From: Archangium gephyra
GTDB taxonomy: Bacteria; Myxococcota; Myxococcia; Myxococcales; Myxococcaceae
Length of the DNA: 64,000 nt
NCBI GenBank assembly: GCA_003243425.1
Contig: QFQP01000038.1
Location: 1 to 64,000 of the forward strand
Reading direction: 5' to 3'
Shown here: positions 1 through 8,664 of the stretch, in pieces
Layout: every line of letters begins with the position of its first letter
Numbering within the stretch: position 1 is the first letter of the stretch
Notes under the pieces: generated by a model
Told to the model about the DNA's origin: nothing
The model's database searches: none
What the model saw: only the letters and a program-made list of their open reading frames with translations
Program-made: the position numbers and the translations under genes

Positions 1-228
1 GGCGGCGGCACGGCGACGGGCGGCGGCTCCGCGACGGGCGGCGGCACGGCGACGGGCGGCGGCTCCGCGACGGGCGGCGGCTCCACGACGGGCGGCGGCA
101 CGGCGACGGGCGGCGGCTCAGCGACGGGCGGCGGCACGGCGACGGGCGGCGGCTCAGCGACGGGCGGCGGTTCGGCCACGGGCGGCGGTTCGGCCACGGG
201 TGGCGGTTCGGCCACGGGCGGCGGTTCG
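1..228 (+). repeat. 18-bp in-frame minisatellite encoding ATGGGS/ATGGGT units
   Basis: About a dozen units of the form gcgacgggcggcggctcc run head to tail, continuing from beyond the window edge. Variation is mostly at the last codon (tcc/acg/tca/tcg). Because the unit is a multiple of three, copy-number change would alter linker length without breaking the frame. Confidence 0.85.
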
Positions 229-912
229 CAGCCTCCGGCGTGCGGTCCCAGCAACTGCGCGGGCTGCTGCAGCGGGAACAACTGCATTCAGAACACGTCG
301 GTCATCGCCTGTGGCGCCGGCGGTTCGACGTGCCAGGTGTGCGGCAACGGCACGACGTGCGTGAACGGCTCGTGCACGCAGTGCGGCCCGACCAACTGCA
401 ACGGCTGCTGTGACGCGCAGTTCGGCTGCACCACGGGTGACTCGGAAGACACCTGCGGCTTCGCAGGCACCAGGTGCCAGGCGTGCTCCATCAATTCGAA
501 CTGCCAGTCGCAGTCGTGCAGCATCACCACCGGTTCGCCGGGCGCGGCATGCACCACGGAAGCCAGCTGCGTCGCTTCGGACGGTTTCAGCAGCGCGCCG
601 GCGGGCTCCTGCCAGACCAACGCCGCGTTCTGGACGGGCGGCTACTGCGCGCCGCCGTGTGACGCGCAGCTCAACTGCTTCAACGGCAGCTGCATCAACC
701 TCGGCTCGGCGTCGCAGCCGGTGAACGTGTGCATGGGCAACTGTGCAAGCCCGGGCTCCGGTCGGAGTGACTGCCGCACCGGGTACGTCTGTGAGGGCCT
801 CACCGTGAACGGTCAGACGGCGCCCTTCGGTATCTGCTTCCCGAGCTGCACCGGCCGCACCGGCTTCTGTGGCACGTCGGCGACGTGCAACGCGCAGGGC
901 TACTGCCGCTGA
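1..912 (+). CDS. C-terminal part of a Gly/Cys-rich surface protein (5' end outside window)
   Basis: The frame is open from base 1 to the TGA at 910-912, so the N-terminus lies upstream. The first ~76 residues are a low-complexity linker of six-residue units (ATGGGS / ATGGGT). The remaining ~225 residues are very rich in cysteine (patterns such as CGPxNCxGCC and CxxCxxNxxC) and end in a short Cys-containing tail. No enzyme motif is visible. By analogy with the lipoproteins at 29131, 44935 and 62479 in this window, which have the same linker after a lipobox, this is probably an exported lipoprotein with a disulfide-stabilised domain. That is inference, because the signal peptide is not in view. 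A strong terminator follows directly. Function unknown. Confidence 0.85.
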   Translation, partial: GGGTATGGGSATGGGTATGGGSATGGGSTTGGGTATGGGSATGGGTATGGGSATGGGSATGGGSATGGGSATGGGSQPPACGPSNCAGCCSGNNCIQNTSVIACGAGGSTCQVCGNGTTCVNGSCTQCGPTNCNGCCDAQFGCTTGDSEDTCGFAGTRCQACSINSNCQSQSCSITTGSPGAACTTEASCVASDGFSSAPAGSCQTNAAFWTGGYCAPPCDAQLNCFNGSCINLGSASQPVNVCMGNCASPGSGRSDCRTGYVCEGLTVNGQTAPFGICFPSCTGRTGFCGTSATCNAQGYCR

Positions 913-933
913 CGTTCGCTGACGTCGTTCGAT

Positions 934-970
934 GCCCGCGCTTCCCTCGTGGAGGCGCGGGCGTTTTTCT
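934..970 (+). terminator. Rho-independent terminator after the Cys-rich protein gene
   Basis: A 12-bp stem (left arm gcccgcgcttcc at 934-945, right arm ggaggcgcgggc at 951-962, one G-T pair) is followed by gtttttcttt. It lies 21 bases after the stop codon. It also covers the possible GTG start at 949 of the next gene, which argues for the later GTG at 1006. Confidence 0.85.
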
Positions 971-1005
971 TTCTGTCGCGCGGCGACGTCAGTACGAGTG
1001 GCGCC

Positions 1006-2202
1006 GTGACCCCCAATCGTTTCTACGGCCGCGTGTTCGGGCTGGTGACCGCTGCCGTGCTGGCGTGGATGCTGGCGCTGATTCTCAAGCCGTTCGCCTC
1101 GCCGCTGCTGTGGGCCTTTCTGCTGGCGTTCATGCTGCAGCCGCTCAACCGCAAGCTGCTCAGCAAGGGCCGCTCACCGGGGCTCGCCGCGGGGTTGCTC
1201 ACGGCGCTCACGTTCCTGGTCGTGGCCGGGCCCATCTCGCTCTTCGCGCTGGTCTTCGTGCGCCAGGCGACCGACCTGCTCGCGCGTTTTCAGGCCGAAG
1301 CGCACGACAAGAAGCTGCCGGCGCTCGAGCTGTTCCTGCAGTTCGCGCCGGTGAAGGCGCTGCTCGACAAGGTCGGTGAGTTCGCCTCGCTCACGGAGCA
1401 GGAGATCATCGCCGCTGCGGAAAACGCCGCGCAGAACGTGCTGCAGGAGGTCGCCTCGGTCGGCGGCTCGGTGCTGCTGGGGACGTTCAACGTCATCGCC
1501 AACTTCGGCCTGGCGATGTTCCTGCTGTTCTTCTTCCTGCGCGACGGCAAGGGAATGCTCGAGCGTGGCGTGCGCCTGATTCCGATGGCGCCGGCGCGGA
1601 AAGAAGAGTTGGGCCAGACGCTCGGTGGCGTCACGCGCGCGGTGGTGCTGGGCACCATGGTGACCGCGGTGGTGCAGGGCACGCTGGTGGGCGTCGGCTT
1701 CGCCATCGCGGGGCTGCCCTCGCCGCTGGTGTTCGGCGCGCTGGGCGCGGTGGCGTCGCTCATTCCCATCGTCGGTACGGCGCTGGTGTGGCTGCCGGCG
1801 GCCATCTCGCTGTTCGCGCAGGGGCAGACGGGTTGGGCCATCTTCCTCATCGCCTGGAGCGCGGTGCTGGTGGGCGGCAGCGACAACGTGGTGCGGCCGT
1901 TGATCATCTCGGGCCGCTCGAACGCGTCGACGCTGCTGGTCTTCGTCGGCCTGCTGGGAGGCGTCGGCGTGTTCGGCTTCGCCGGCATCTTCATGGGGCC
2001 GTTGATTCTGACGCTGGTGGCGACGCTGCTGCAGTACGCAGATCAGGAGCTCACGCGCGCGTCGTTCGTCGGGCCGCCGCATGTCTCGTTGCCGCCGCCT
2101 CCGATGGCGAAGAGCGAACCGGAGACGGTGCCCAACCTGACCGAGACGAAGGGCGCCCCGGTCAGCAGCGAGCCGAAGCCGGAGACGAAGGTCGACAAGT
2201 AG
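1006..2202 (+). CDS. AI-2E family transporter (PerM/YdiK-like membrane protein)
   Basis: The 398-residue polytopic membrane protein has roughly eight hydrophobic segments. Two lie near the N-terminus, there is a long central soluble stretch, and a cluster of helices from about residue 175 onward includes the PIVGTALVWLP and GVFGFAGIFMGPL signatures of this family. The family (PF01594) contains the autoinducer-2 exporter TqsA and Na+/H+ antiporters, so the substrate cannot be set from sequence. The C-terminal ~45 residues are a hydrophilic Pro/Glu/Lys-rich tail. An in-frame GTG at 949 would add 19 residues but sits inside the upstream terminator, so GTG 1006 is preferred. The gene stands alone, tail to tail with the heptose operon. 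Confidence 0.88.
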   Translation: MTPNRFYGRVFGLVTAAVLAWMLALILKPFASPLLWAFLLAFMLQPLNRKLLSKGRSPGLAAGLLTALTFLVVAGPISLFALVFVRQATDLLARFQAEAHDKKLPALELFLQFAPVKALLDKVGEFASLTEQEIIAAAENAAQNVLQEVASVGGSVLLGTFNVIANFGLAMFLLFFFLRDGKGMLERGVRLIPMAPARKEELGQTLGGVTRAVVLGTMVTAVVQGTLVGVGFAIAGLPSPLVFGALGAVASLIPIVGTALVWLPAAISLFAQGQTGWAIFLIAWSAVLVGGSDNVVRPLIISGRSNASTLLVFVGLLGGVGVFGFAGIFMGPLILTLVATLLQYADQELTRASFVGPPHVSLPPPPMAKSEPETVPNLTETKGAPVSSEPKPETKVDK

Positions 2203-2225
2203 CGACCCCCGCCTCGACGGCTGCG

Positions 2226-2945
2226 TCAGAGGTTGAAGCCCGAGGCCTTGCCGTCGTTGAAGAACATCTCGACGGTCTCGAGCGAGTACTTGTCGAGCGA
2301 CTTACCGACCAGCTTGAGCTTGCCCAGAATGTCGTTGGTCACGGTGATGACGTGGCAGCCGATGGCGTCGGCCTGAAAGATGTTGAGCAGCTCACGCGGG
2401 CTGGCCCAGATGAGCTCCGATTTCGGGGCCTTCTTCATCAGCGCCAGCGCGGCGGTCATGAGGGGCACCGGGTCACGGCCGGTGTCGGCGATGCGGCCGG
2501 CGAACACCGAAATGTACGACTCGGGGCCCTTCGACACCGCGTCTGCGACGGCAGCGACCTGCTCGAGCGTCATCAACGCAGTGACGTTCAATTTCACACC
2601 TTCGCCGGCGAGGCGGCGCACGACCTCCACCGTCGGTTCGGCTTTCGTGTTGGTGACCGGAATCTTCACGTACACGTTGGAACCCCACGACGCGATCTTC
2701 CGCGCCTGTCGTTCCATTTCGCTGAAGTCGTCAGCGAACACCTCGAACGAAATGGGCAGACCGCGCACTGTCTCGAGCACTTCCTTCGCGAACTTCTCGT
2801 AGTCGGTGATGCCGACCTTGCGCATCAACGTGGGGTTGGTGGTGAAGCCTCCAATCCACGGCTGCCTGGCCATTTCGGCCATGCCCTTCACGTCGGCGCC
2901 GTCTGCGAAAATCTTCACCTTCAGTTGTTCGACCGTCGTGCTCAT
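2226..2945 (-). CDS. tal: Transaldolase
   Basis: The 239-residue small-type transaldolase interconverts sedoheptulose-7-phosphate plus glyceraldehyde-3-phosphate with erythrose-4-phosphate plus fructose-6-phosphate in the cytosol. Visible family marks are GFTTNPTL (residues 33-40), the Schiff-base lysine in VYVKIPVTNT (Lys94) and the SVFAGRIADTG stretch. The ATG at 2945 is preceded by AAGGAG, a good ribosome binding site, and overlaps the gmhB stop by four bases, so it is co-translated with gmhB. A longer open frame upstream is a shadow of gmhB. The location is telling: sedoheptulose-7-phosphate is the substrate of GmhA two genes upstream, so this gene probably supplies or balances the heptose precursor. 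The family assignment is secure, the metabolic link is inference. Confidence 0.92.
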   Translation of the reverse strand: MSTTVEQLKVKIFADGADVKGMAEMARQPWIGGFTTNPTLMRKVGITDYEKFAKEVLETVRGLPISFEVFADDFSEMERQARKIASWGSNVYVKIPVTNTKAEPTVEVVRRLAGEGVKLNVTALMTLEQVAAVADAVSKGPESYISVFAGRIADTGRDPVPLMTAALALMKKAPKSELIWASPRELLNIFQADAIGCHVITVTNDILGKLKLVGKSLDKYSLETVEMFFNDGKASGFNL

Positions 2946-3547
2946 GGTGCTGCTCCTTGTGTGCCTGCGATGTACCGACAGAGTTCCAGAAGCGTCCCGG
3001 CTCGAACCGGGTACGGCAAGTTCGTGAGCGGGCAACCTTCGCAGCGCTTGTCTGCGCGCACGAGCAACGGTTGCACCCCTGCGTTCCGCGCGGCCTCCAC
3101 GTCGCTCAAGGCGTCGCCCACCATCCACGTGCGCTTCACGTCGAGGTCGAGCGAGTCGACCAACGTGTTGATCAACCCCGGCTTCGGTTTGCGGCAGTCA
3201 CACCTGCCCACCAGCGTCGCGTCACCACACGGCCCGCCTTCGGGGTGGTGCATGCAGCTCTCGATGGCGGCCAGCGTGATGCCGTGCGACGCGAAGAACT
3301 CGCGCATCGCGGCGTGCGTCTTGTCGAGCGCCGCGCGCGAGAAGTGCCCCTTGGCCACGCCGGGTTGATTGGTCGCCACCGCGAGCACGAAGCCCGCGTC
3401 GGCCAACAACTTGAGCCCTTCGACCGCGCCGGGCAGCCACCGCAGCTGCGAGGGGTGGAACGCGGTGAAAATCGCGCCCGTCTCTTCGTCGCGGAGCACG
3501 TCGATGAGCGTGCCGTCGCGATCGAAGATGACGGCGGGTCGACTCAC
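2942..3547 (-). CDS. gmhB: D-glycero-D-manno-heptose 1,7-bisphosphate 7-phosphatase (HAD family)
   Basis: The 201-residue HAD phosphatase removes the 7-phosphate of heptose 1,7-bisphosphate. It carries the DRDGT nucleophile motif (Asp9 and Asp11), TNQPG, a zinc-binding CxHH...CxCRKPKPG loop diagnostic of GmhB, and GDALSDVEAA near the end. The start is GTG 3547, which overlaps the gmhA stop by four bases (GTGA). The 3' end overlaps tal in the same way. The much longer open frame running upstream is the antisense-like continuation through gmhA and is not used. It acts after the kinase step of HddA (encoded divergently at 10354) and before the guanylyl/nucleotidyl transfer. Confidence 0.92.
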   Translation of the reverse strand: MSRPAVIFDRDGTLIDVLRDEETGAIFTAFHPSQLRWLPGAVEGLKLLADAGFVLAVATNQPGVAKGHFSRAALDKTHAAMREFFASHGITLAAIESCMHHPEGGPCGDATLVGRCDCRKPKPGLINTLVDSLDLDVKRTWMVGDALSDVEAARNAGVQPLLVRADKRCEGCPLTNLPYPVRAGTLLELCRYIAGTQGAAP

Positions 3548-4143
3548 TTCGTCGACTCCCACTTGGTGGGGTTGCGCTTGAGCGCCGGGTGCGAGACCAG
3601 CAGGTGCCACACCACGGCGGCGAAGCCCTCGGTGTGCGGCGTGATGCGGTCGGGGTTCACCACCGGCACCAGCACCACCGATTCGCCTTCCTTCGCGGTG
3701 TGGCCGCCGTCTTTGCCGACGATGCCGAAGACAGCCGCGCCCGCCGATTTCGCAAGCTCGATTGCCTTCACCAGGTTGGCGCTGACGTTCTTTTCCTTGT
3801 TGCCGCCGCCGACCGAGAAGATGAGCAGCGCGTCTTTCCTGCTGACGCGGCTGACCTCCAGCCACGCCGAGAACGAGGTGTCCCAGCCTTCGTCGTTCAC
3901 GCGCGCGGTGAGCTCCGACACGTTGTCGGTGGGCGCGTAGGCTTCGAAGGCGCACAACTTGCGGAAGTCGTTCACCGCGTGACTGGCGTGACCTGCCGAA
4001 CCACCGACGCCGAGAATGAAGAGCCGGCCGCCGCCATCACGAACGCGCGCCAGGCCATGCGCGGTCTTCTCGATGGCCGCGACGTCGAGGCGGTCGATGA
4101 TCTGCTTGCTCTCTTCGAGGAACGACTTCACGAAGTCCGACAT
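3544..4143 (-). CDS. gmhA: SIS-domain phosphoheptose isomerase (GmhA-like)
   Basis: The 199-residue SIS-fold sugar isomerase is expected to convert sedoheptulose-7-phosphate to D-glycero-D-manno-heptose-7-phosphate. Motifs include GVGGSAGHASHAVNDFRK (the sugar-phosphate loop), APTDNVSELTARVNDEGW, SVGGGN and the C-terminal HTEGFAAVVWHLLVSHP helix with its conserved acid and His. The sequence departs from classical GmhA at several loop positions, so some annotators would stop at SIS domain protein. The gmhB overlap and the nearby hddA strongly favour the heptose role. The ATG follows a gap of 13 bases after the glycosyltransferase gene. Confidence 0.85.
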   Translation of the reverse strand: MSDFVKSFLEESKQIIDRLDVAAIEKTAHGLARVRDGGGRLFILGVGGSAGHASHAVNDFRKLCAFEAYAPTDNVSELTARVNDEGWDTSFSAWLEVSRVSRKDALLIFSVGGGNKEKNVSANLVKAIELAKSAGAAVFGIVGKDGGHTAKEGESVVLVPVVNPDRITPHTEGFAAVVWHLLVSHPALKRNPTKWESTK

Positions 4144-4156
4144 GGGTGACTCCTGA

Positions 4157-5920
4157 TCATTTCGGTTTGTTGATGAAGGGGTAGGGCGGCGCGAGGCGTT
4201 CGGCTTCCGGCGCGTCGAGCGGCATCAGCTCGAGTGTGCAGTCGATGCGCTGCACTAACAAGTACGCCGCGCGCCCGGGGAATGCACGACGCGCGAGTTC
4301 GCGGTCGAGCTGTACGGAAAGGTGATTCACCCACACCACGTCGTCCGCGAGGTCGGGGTGATTGAAGGGCCGCATGAAGACGAAGTGGTGCGAGAGGTCG
4401 AGGCACTGCAGCGGCAGCCCGACGTTGAAGACGACGGCCTCGTGGAGGTCCTTCTCTTCCACCAGCTCCAGCGGCGCGATGATGTCCTGCGCCATCAGGT
4501 GAATCGACCAGAAGCGCATGGGAATGACGGTGGCCCACGCGGTGGCCAGCACCGCCATCACCAGGGCTCCCAGCCCTCTGTCGACCCAGCGCCCCACGCC
4601 GAGTGCAATCAGCACCGTCAACGGCCCGGCGAGCTCGAAGAAGTGCACCGGCGCGAAGGTGTCGACGCCCACGTCGGCCGCGAAGAAGTGGAAGAAGGTG
4701 AACGCCGCACACGGCACCGCGAGCACCATCAGGCGACGGCTCCACGCCACCGCGGCCAGCGGAAGCAACGACAGCGGCAGACCGAAGAAGTCCTGGTTGA
4801 TGCGGAGCAACGCCGCGAGCGCCACCTGGGTCAGCTCGTAGAAACCGCCGCCGCCCATGAACTTCTGCGGCGAACTCCAGGCCGAGAAGCGGTAGCCGTT
4901 TTCCTGCGCGTATTCGAGCGACCGCGTGTACGCGAGCTTCCACATCGAACCGGTCTGCTCGTGGTTGATGAAGAAGAAGAGCGCGCCGAGCACGCTGCCC
5001 ACCACCGCGAACGAAGCCAGGCGCACCACGCGGCCCTCGCCGGTGCGAAACGCGCGCACATAGAGCCACCAGGCCACCAGCGGCGCGCCGAACCCCACGC
5101 CCACACCCGGGCGGATCAACACCGCGGCGCCGATGAAGAACGCCAGGAGCGCGTCCCACCTGGGCGACTTCACTTCGGCGCGCGTGGCCACCACCCAGAA
5201 GGCCCAGGTGATGGCCGCAAGCGCCGCAGTGTGCGACATCAACGTCGCCGCGGCGGTGGCCACCATGGGTGAGACGATGAAGAGCCCCCCGGCGATGCGG
5301 CCTTCGCGCGGGCCGGCGAAGTGGCGCCCGAGGCCGTAGACCGCGGGCACGGTGGCTGCCGACAACAGCGGGTTCAAGACGGGGGTGAGCCCGGTGACCA
5401 TTCCCACGGCGAGCAGCGCCGGCCAGCCGAGCGGGTACTGCGCGTACATCTTGCCGTCGTTGATGATGAAGACGGTGTCGAAGAAGAGCCGGATTTCCGG
5501 CGGCGCCGATTCAGCCCAGAGTCTGCCTTCGGTCAGCAGCGAGGCGGCGAACTGGTAGGCACTTTCGTCGTCGGTGAGCGGCGCGCCGCGCAGCACCCAG
5601 CCACGCACCAGCGCGGCGACGGCGAAGGCGCCGAAAGACAACAACGCCACCCAGCGTGACTCGGTGAGCGTCTCGAGATCGCGCGCGAGCCGGCTGCCGG
5701 GAGCCAGCGTGAAGGCCTCGAAGGTGATACGCCACAGAGGCGCGCTCACCACGGCGATCAACATGAAGGTGGCGAAGATCGACGCGGTGATGCGGGTCGG
5801 AAAATTGAGCGACCCGAGCCCGAAGTTCACGCCGAGCTTCGAGTACGCCAGCACGAACCACCACATCGCGATGGGCACGACGCCGACGACGAAGGCCAAC
5901 GCCGGTTTCCAGAAGCGCAT
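4157..5920 (-). CDS. Polytopic GT-C (family 39-like) glycosyltransferase
   Basis: The 587-residue membrane protein has around twelve hydrophobic segments. The first luminal/periplasmic loop contains the acidic pair of GT-C enzymes in GAPLTDDESAYQFAASLL (about residue 115), and AQYPLGWPALLAVG and RPGVGVGFGAPLVAWW follow. Such enzymes (ArnT/PMT-like, PF13231) use a polyprenyl-phosphate sugar and act on the outer face of the inner membrane. The C-terminal ~130 residues are a soluble domain. It lies 3 bases after the fused methyltransferase-GT2 gene, whose GT2 half resembles polyprenyl-phosphate-sugar synthases, so the pair could make and use one lipid-linked sugar. That functional pairing is inference. 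Confidence 0.85.
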   Translation of the reverse strand: MRFWKPALAFVVGVVPIAMWWFVLAYSKLGVNFGLGSLNFPTRITASIFATFMLIAVVSAPLWRITFEAFTLAPGSRLARDLETLTESRWVALLSFGAFAVAALVRGWVLRGAPLTDDESAYQFAASLLTEGRLWAESAPPEIRLFFDTVFIINDGKMYAQYPLGWPALLAVGMVTGLTPVLNPLLSAATVPAVYGLGRHFAGPREGRIAGGLFIVSPMVATAAATLMSHTAALAAITWAFWVVATRAEVKSPRWDALLAFFIGAAVLIRPGVGVGFGAPLVAWWLYVRAFRTGEGRVVRLASFAVVGSVLGALFFFINHEQTGSMWKLAYTRSLEYAQENGYRFSAWSSPQKFMGGGGFYELTQVALAALLRINQDFFGLPLSLLPLAAVAWSRRLMVLAVPCAAFTFFHFFAADVGVDTFAPVHFFELAGPLTVLIALGVGRWVDRGLGALVMAVLATAWATVIPMRFWSIHLMAQDIIAPLELVEEKDLHEAVVFNVGLPLQCLDLSHHFVFMRPFNHPDLADDVVWVNHLSVQLDRELARRAFPGRAAYLLVQRIDCTLELMPLDAPEAERLAPPYPFINKPK

Positions 5921-5923
5921 CGG

Positions 5924-7339
5924 TTAGCGGCGACCCTTCGCGCGCGAGCCGCCGTGGGTGTACGCCATCGCCAGCCGGCGAAACGTCCACAGCGTGGAAT
6001 CGAAGCGCTGCAACGTGCTGGTGCCGACGCGCTCGAAGTACGGAATTTCGACCTCTTCGATGCTGTAGCCGCGGCGCGCAGGCACCACGAGCAGCTCGAC
6101 CGGCAACGCGGCGCCTTTGGCCTGGATGTCCAGCGCGCGCAGCATCGAGGTGCGGTACGCGCGCATGCCCGAGTGAACGTCGGTGGTCTTCACGCCATGC
6201 ATCACGCCGGCGGCGCTCGCGAACAGCCGGTTGGCCACGTAGTTGGGCAACGGCATCGCAGCGGGGCGCTTGAAGGTGCGCGTGGTGTTGACGAGGTCGA
6301 TGCCCTCTTCGACGCGGCGGTGCAGGTCGAGAATGCGGTCGGTGGGGTAGGTGCCGTCACAGTCCATGGTGACGATGACGTCGGTGTTCGCCGAGTAGAG
6401 CAGCCGCGTCATCGCCGGCCCGTAACCCTTCGGCGGGAACTGACGCAGCACGCGCGCGCCCCGCGCTTCGGCGATTTCGGGTGTCTTGTCCTTCGAAGAA
6501 TCGACGAGGAGAATTTCAGCGTCGGGCACGTGCTTGCGGATGTCGTCGATGACGGCGCCGACCGCGTTCTCTTCGTTCATCGAAATCATGCCGACGGTGA
6601 GGGAGAGCTTGCGGCGTTGCGGCGGTACGCGCGCGATGACCACGTGCTGAAAGCCGAGCAGTTCGGGCCACGCGTCGGCGACCACGCCTTCCACCGGGCG
6701 AACCCACTTCAAGTACTGCTGGTAGAGCGGGTTGTCCTGCAACGAACCGCTGCCGGCGTTGCTGGCCACCACGCGGTCACGCACCAGCTCCGAAGCGGCG
6801 CGCACCATGAGCGGATTGGTGGCGGTGCTGAGCACCTCGAGGCCGGCGTCACGCGCCATCTTCACGGCGGTGTCGTGGTCGAAGAAGCGCAGGTGCGTGC
6901 GGTCGAGAATGCCGCGGTCGGCGTAACGCCAGCGGCCCGCGAGCAGCGCAATGCGCATGGTCCACGCGGCGACGTTGGGCACCGAAATGACGACGTGACC
7001 TCCGTCTTCGAGCAGCGGAATGAAGCGGCGCAGCACTTCGTCGGGCGCGCGGGTGTGTTCGAGCACGTCACCGAGCACCAGCACGTCGAAGCGCTGTTTG
7101 CCGAGTGCGTTGACCGCTTCGTCGCTCTCGATGTCGACCTGATGCACTTCGCTCAGGCGAGCGCGGGCGGCCGCGACGGCGGTGTCGTCACTCTCGAGAC
7201 CGACGACGCGCGCCCCACCCTCCACGAGGTGCGCGGTATTCTGGCCGCGACCGCAGCCGACGTCGAGCACCGTGCGCGGCCGGCCGAGCGAATCGCGCAG
7301 CGCGAGGTTGATCTCTTCGAGGTACTGGTACTCGCTCAT
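5924..7339 (-). CDS. Fused SAM methyltransferase and family 2 glycosyltransferase
   Basis: The 471-residue protein has two domains. Residues ~15-225 form a class I methyltransferase (VLDVGCGRGQNTAHL, LGDVLEHTRAPDEVL, DGGHVVISVPN). Residues ~245-471 form a GT-A glycosyltransferase of the DPM1/DPG-synthase type (LTVGMISMNEENAVGAVIDDI, LLVDSSKDKTPEIA, FPPKGYGPAMTRL, VTMDCDGTYPTDRI). The methyltransferase half is of the kind that modifies sugars or lipid-linked glycans, and the GT2 half typically charges a polyprenyl phosphate. The ATG at 7339 overlaps the preceding gene's stop by four bases. Upstream in-frame codons lie inside that gene. Fusion of these two activities in one chain is uncommon but the reading frame is continuous, with no sign of a chance join. 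Confidence 0.87.
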   Translation of the reverse strand: MSEYQYLEEINLALRDSLGRPRTVLDVGCGRGQNTAHLVEGGARVVGLESDDTAVAAARARLSEVHQVDIESDEAVNALGKQRFDVLVLGDVLEHTRAPDEVLRRFIPLLEDGGHVVISVPNVAAWTMRIALLAGRWRYADRGILDRTHLRFFDHDTAVKMARDAGLEVLSTATNPLMVRAASELVRDRVVASNAGSGSLQDNPLYQQYLKWVRPVEGVVADAWPELLGFQHVVIARVPPQRRKLSLTVGMISMNEENAVGAVIDDIRKHVPDAEILLVDSSKDKTPEIAEARGARVLRQFPPKGYGPAMTRLLYSANTDVIVTMDCDGTYPTDRILDLHRRVEEGIDLVNTTRTFKRPAAMPLPNYVANRLFASAAGVMHGVKTTDVHSGMRAYRTSMLRALDIQAKGAALPVELLVVPARRGYSIEEVEIPYFERVGTSTLQRFDSTLWTFRRLAMAYTHGGSRAKGRR

Positions 7340-8664
7340 GACAGCGCTCCTTCCGGCAGGCGGCTCTCGGGCGCGATGGAACCGCGCAACTGCTTCGACA
7401 ATTCGAGCGCGCGGCGAACGCACGCGTCGGTGTTGACGTACTGGTACTCGGCGAAGCGGCCGGCGATGTGGAGCCCGCGGCCTTCGATGTAGTCGCGCAC
7501 CACCTTCACCCGCTGCGCGTAGCCCCGGTCGTAGACCACGTAGGCGTACTTCTCGCGGTGCACCTGGGTGTGAACGACCTGCTCCTTCTTCAGCAGGCCG
7601 ACCTTCACGAGGTCGTCGACCTTGCGGGTGATCAGTTGATCATCCGACCACTGATCGAGATCAGACCCGGGGCGAACGGTGATCTCGCACGAGATCGACT
7701 GATGGCCGGCGGGCACCAGGTCGGGGCTGAACACGTGGTTGAAACACAGGCGGTGCGCGAGCACTTCGGGCGAGGGCACGTACAGCGCGGTGTACTCGGG
7801 CAGCGTCTCGCCCTTGATGCCCACCAGCACCACGCGCAGTGAATTGAAGCGCAGCGCGTCGGCCGCGGCCTGCACTTCTGCAGGCACGTCACCCAGCGCG
7901 TCGAACAGGGTGTTGATGGGCAGCGTGGAGACCAGCTGCTTGTAGCGGCGCTCGCTGCCGTCGCGGGTGATGACCGCCCAGCCGCCGTCGACCTGTTTGA
8001 GCTTCTGCACGTCGCAGTTGGTGAACAGCCGCTGACCGACCCCGTCGGCGATGGCCCGCGGGAACGCTTCGAAGCCGCCCTTCTCGGGGTACTGGAAGTA
8101 GAGCTGGTGCGTGTAGCCCTCGGTGCTGATGCCGATGGCGGTCTTCACCAGGTCGCGCAGCGGAGGCCGCGGCACACGCTCCACCCACTCGAGGCTCATG
8201 TCCTCCGAGGGCGTTTTCCAGATCTTCTCGTTGTACGGGAGCATGTACTTGTTGGTGAGCGCGTCACCGAACACGTGGAACATCCACTCCTTGAATTGAG
8301 TGGGCTTCTCCTTGTGCGGATTCTCGATGAAGTCACACAGAATCTCGACGCGCTCCTCGGGCGCGAGCTGGTCGATGCCGTTCTCGAACGGGTACTTCAC
8401 GTGCACGCCGTTGTAGAGAATGCGGTTGGCGCGGCGCGCGGTGCGCACGTTCTTCCCGAGCACGTGCAGCGAGTGCGCGAGGGCCTCCTTGTCCTTGCTG
8501 AAGAGAATGTGGCCGCCGATGTCGCTCTTGAAGCCGTTGCCGCCGAAGGTGCGCGAGAGGCCACCGGGCGTCGAGTCGCGCTCCAGCACTTCGCTGCCTT
8601 CGCCCAGAAAGCGGCCCATGAAGAGGCCCGAAATGCCGCCGCCGAGAATGCCTACGTCTTTCAT
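7336..8664 (-). CDS. FAD-dependent oxidoreductase, UDP-galactopyranose-mutase-like
   Basis: The 442-residue flavoprotein opens with GILGGGISGLFMGRFL, the Rossmann FAD-binding motif, then the ERDSTPGGLSRTF and DIGGHILF motifs. VKYPFENGI and LPYNEKIWKTP are found in the amine-oxidase/UDP-galactopyranose-mutase-like proteins of polysaccharide loci. A C-terminal IAGRFAEYQYVNTDACVRRAL stretch resembles the FAD-closing motif. Enzymes of this group often contract or oxidise nucleotide sugars. The exact substrate is not readable. It is in the middle of the operon with four-base overlaps on both sides. Confidence 0.82.
   Translation of the reverse strand: MKDVGILGGGISGLFMGRFLGEGSEVLERDSTPGGLSRTFGGNGFKSDIGGHILFSKDKEALAHSLHVLGKNVRTARRANRILYNGVHVKYPFENGIDQLAPEERVEILCDFIENPHKEKPTQFKEWMFHVFGDALTNKYMLPYNEKIWKTPSEDMSLEWVERVPRPPLRDLVKTAIGISTEGYTHQLYFQYPEKGGFEAFPRAIADGVGQRLFTNCDVQKLKQVDGGWAVITRDGSERRYKQLVSTLPINTLFDALGDVPAEVQAAADALRFNSLRVVLVGIKGETLPEYTALYVPSPEVLAHRLCFNHVFSPDLVPAGHQSISCEITVRPGSDLDQWSDDQLITRKVDDLVKVGLLKKEQVVHTQVHREKYAYVVYDRGYAQRVKVVRDYIEGRGLHIAGRFAEYQYVNTDACVRRALELSKQLRGSIAPESRLPEGALS

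Noticed and set aside
949..1005. Extended N-terminus of the AI-2E transporter from GTG 949
   Set aside because: It lies within a strong terminator hairpin and its T-run; GTG 1006 gives the normal family start.
1174..2082. A 302-residue minus-strand frame
   Set aside because: Antisense to the AI-2E transporter, Arg/His/Gln-rich, no domain.
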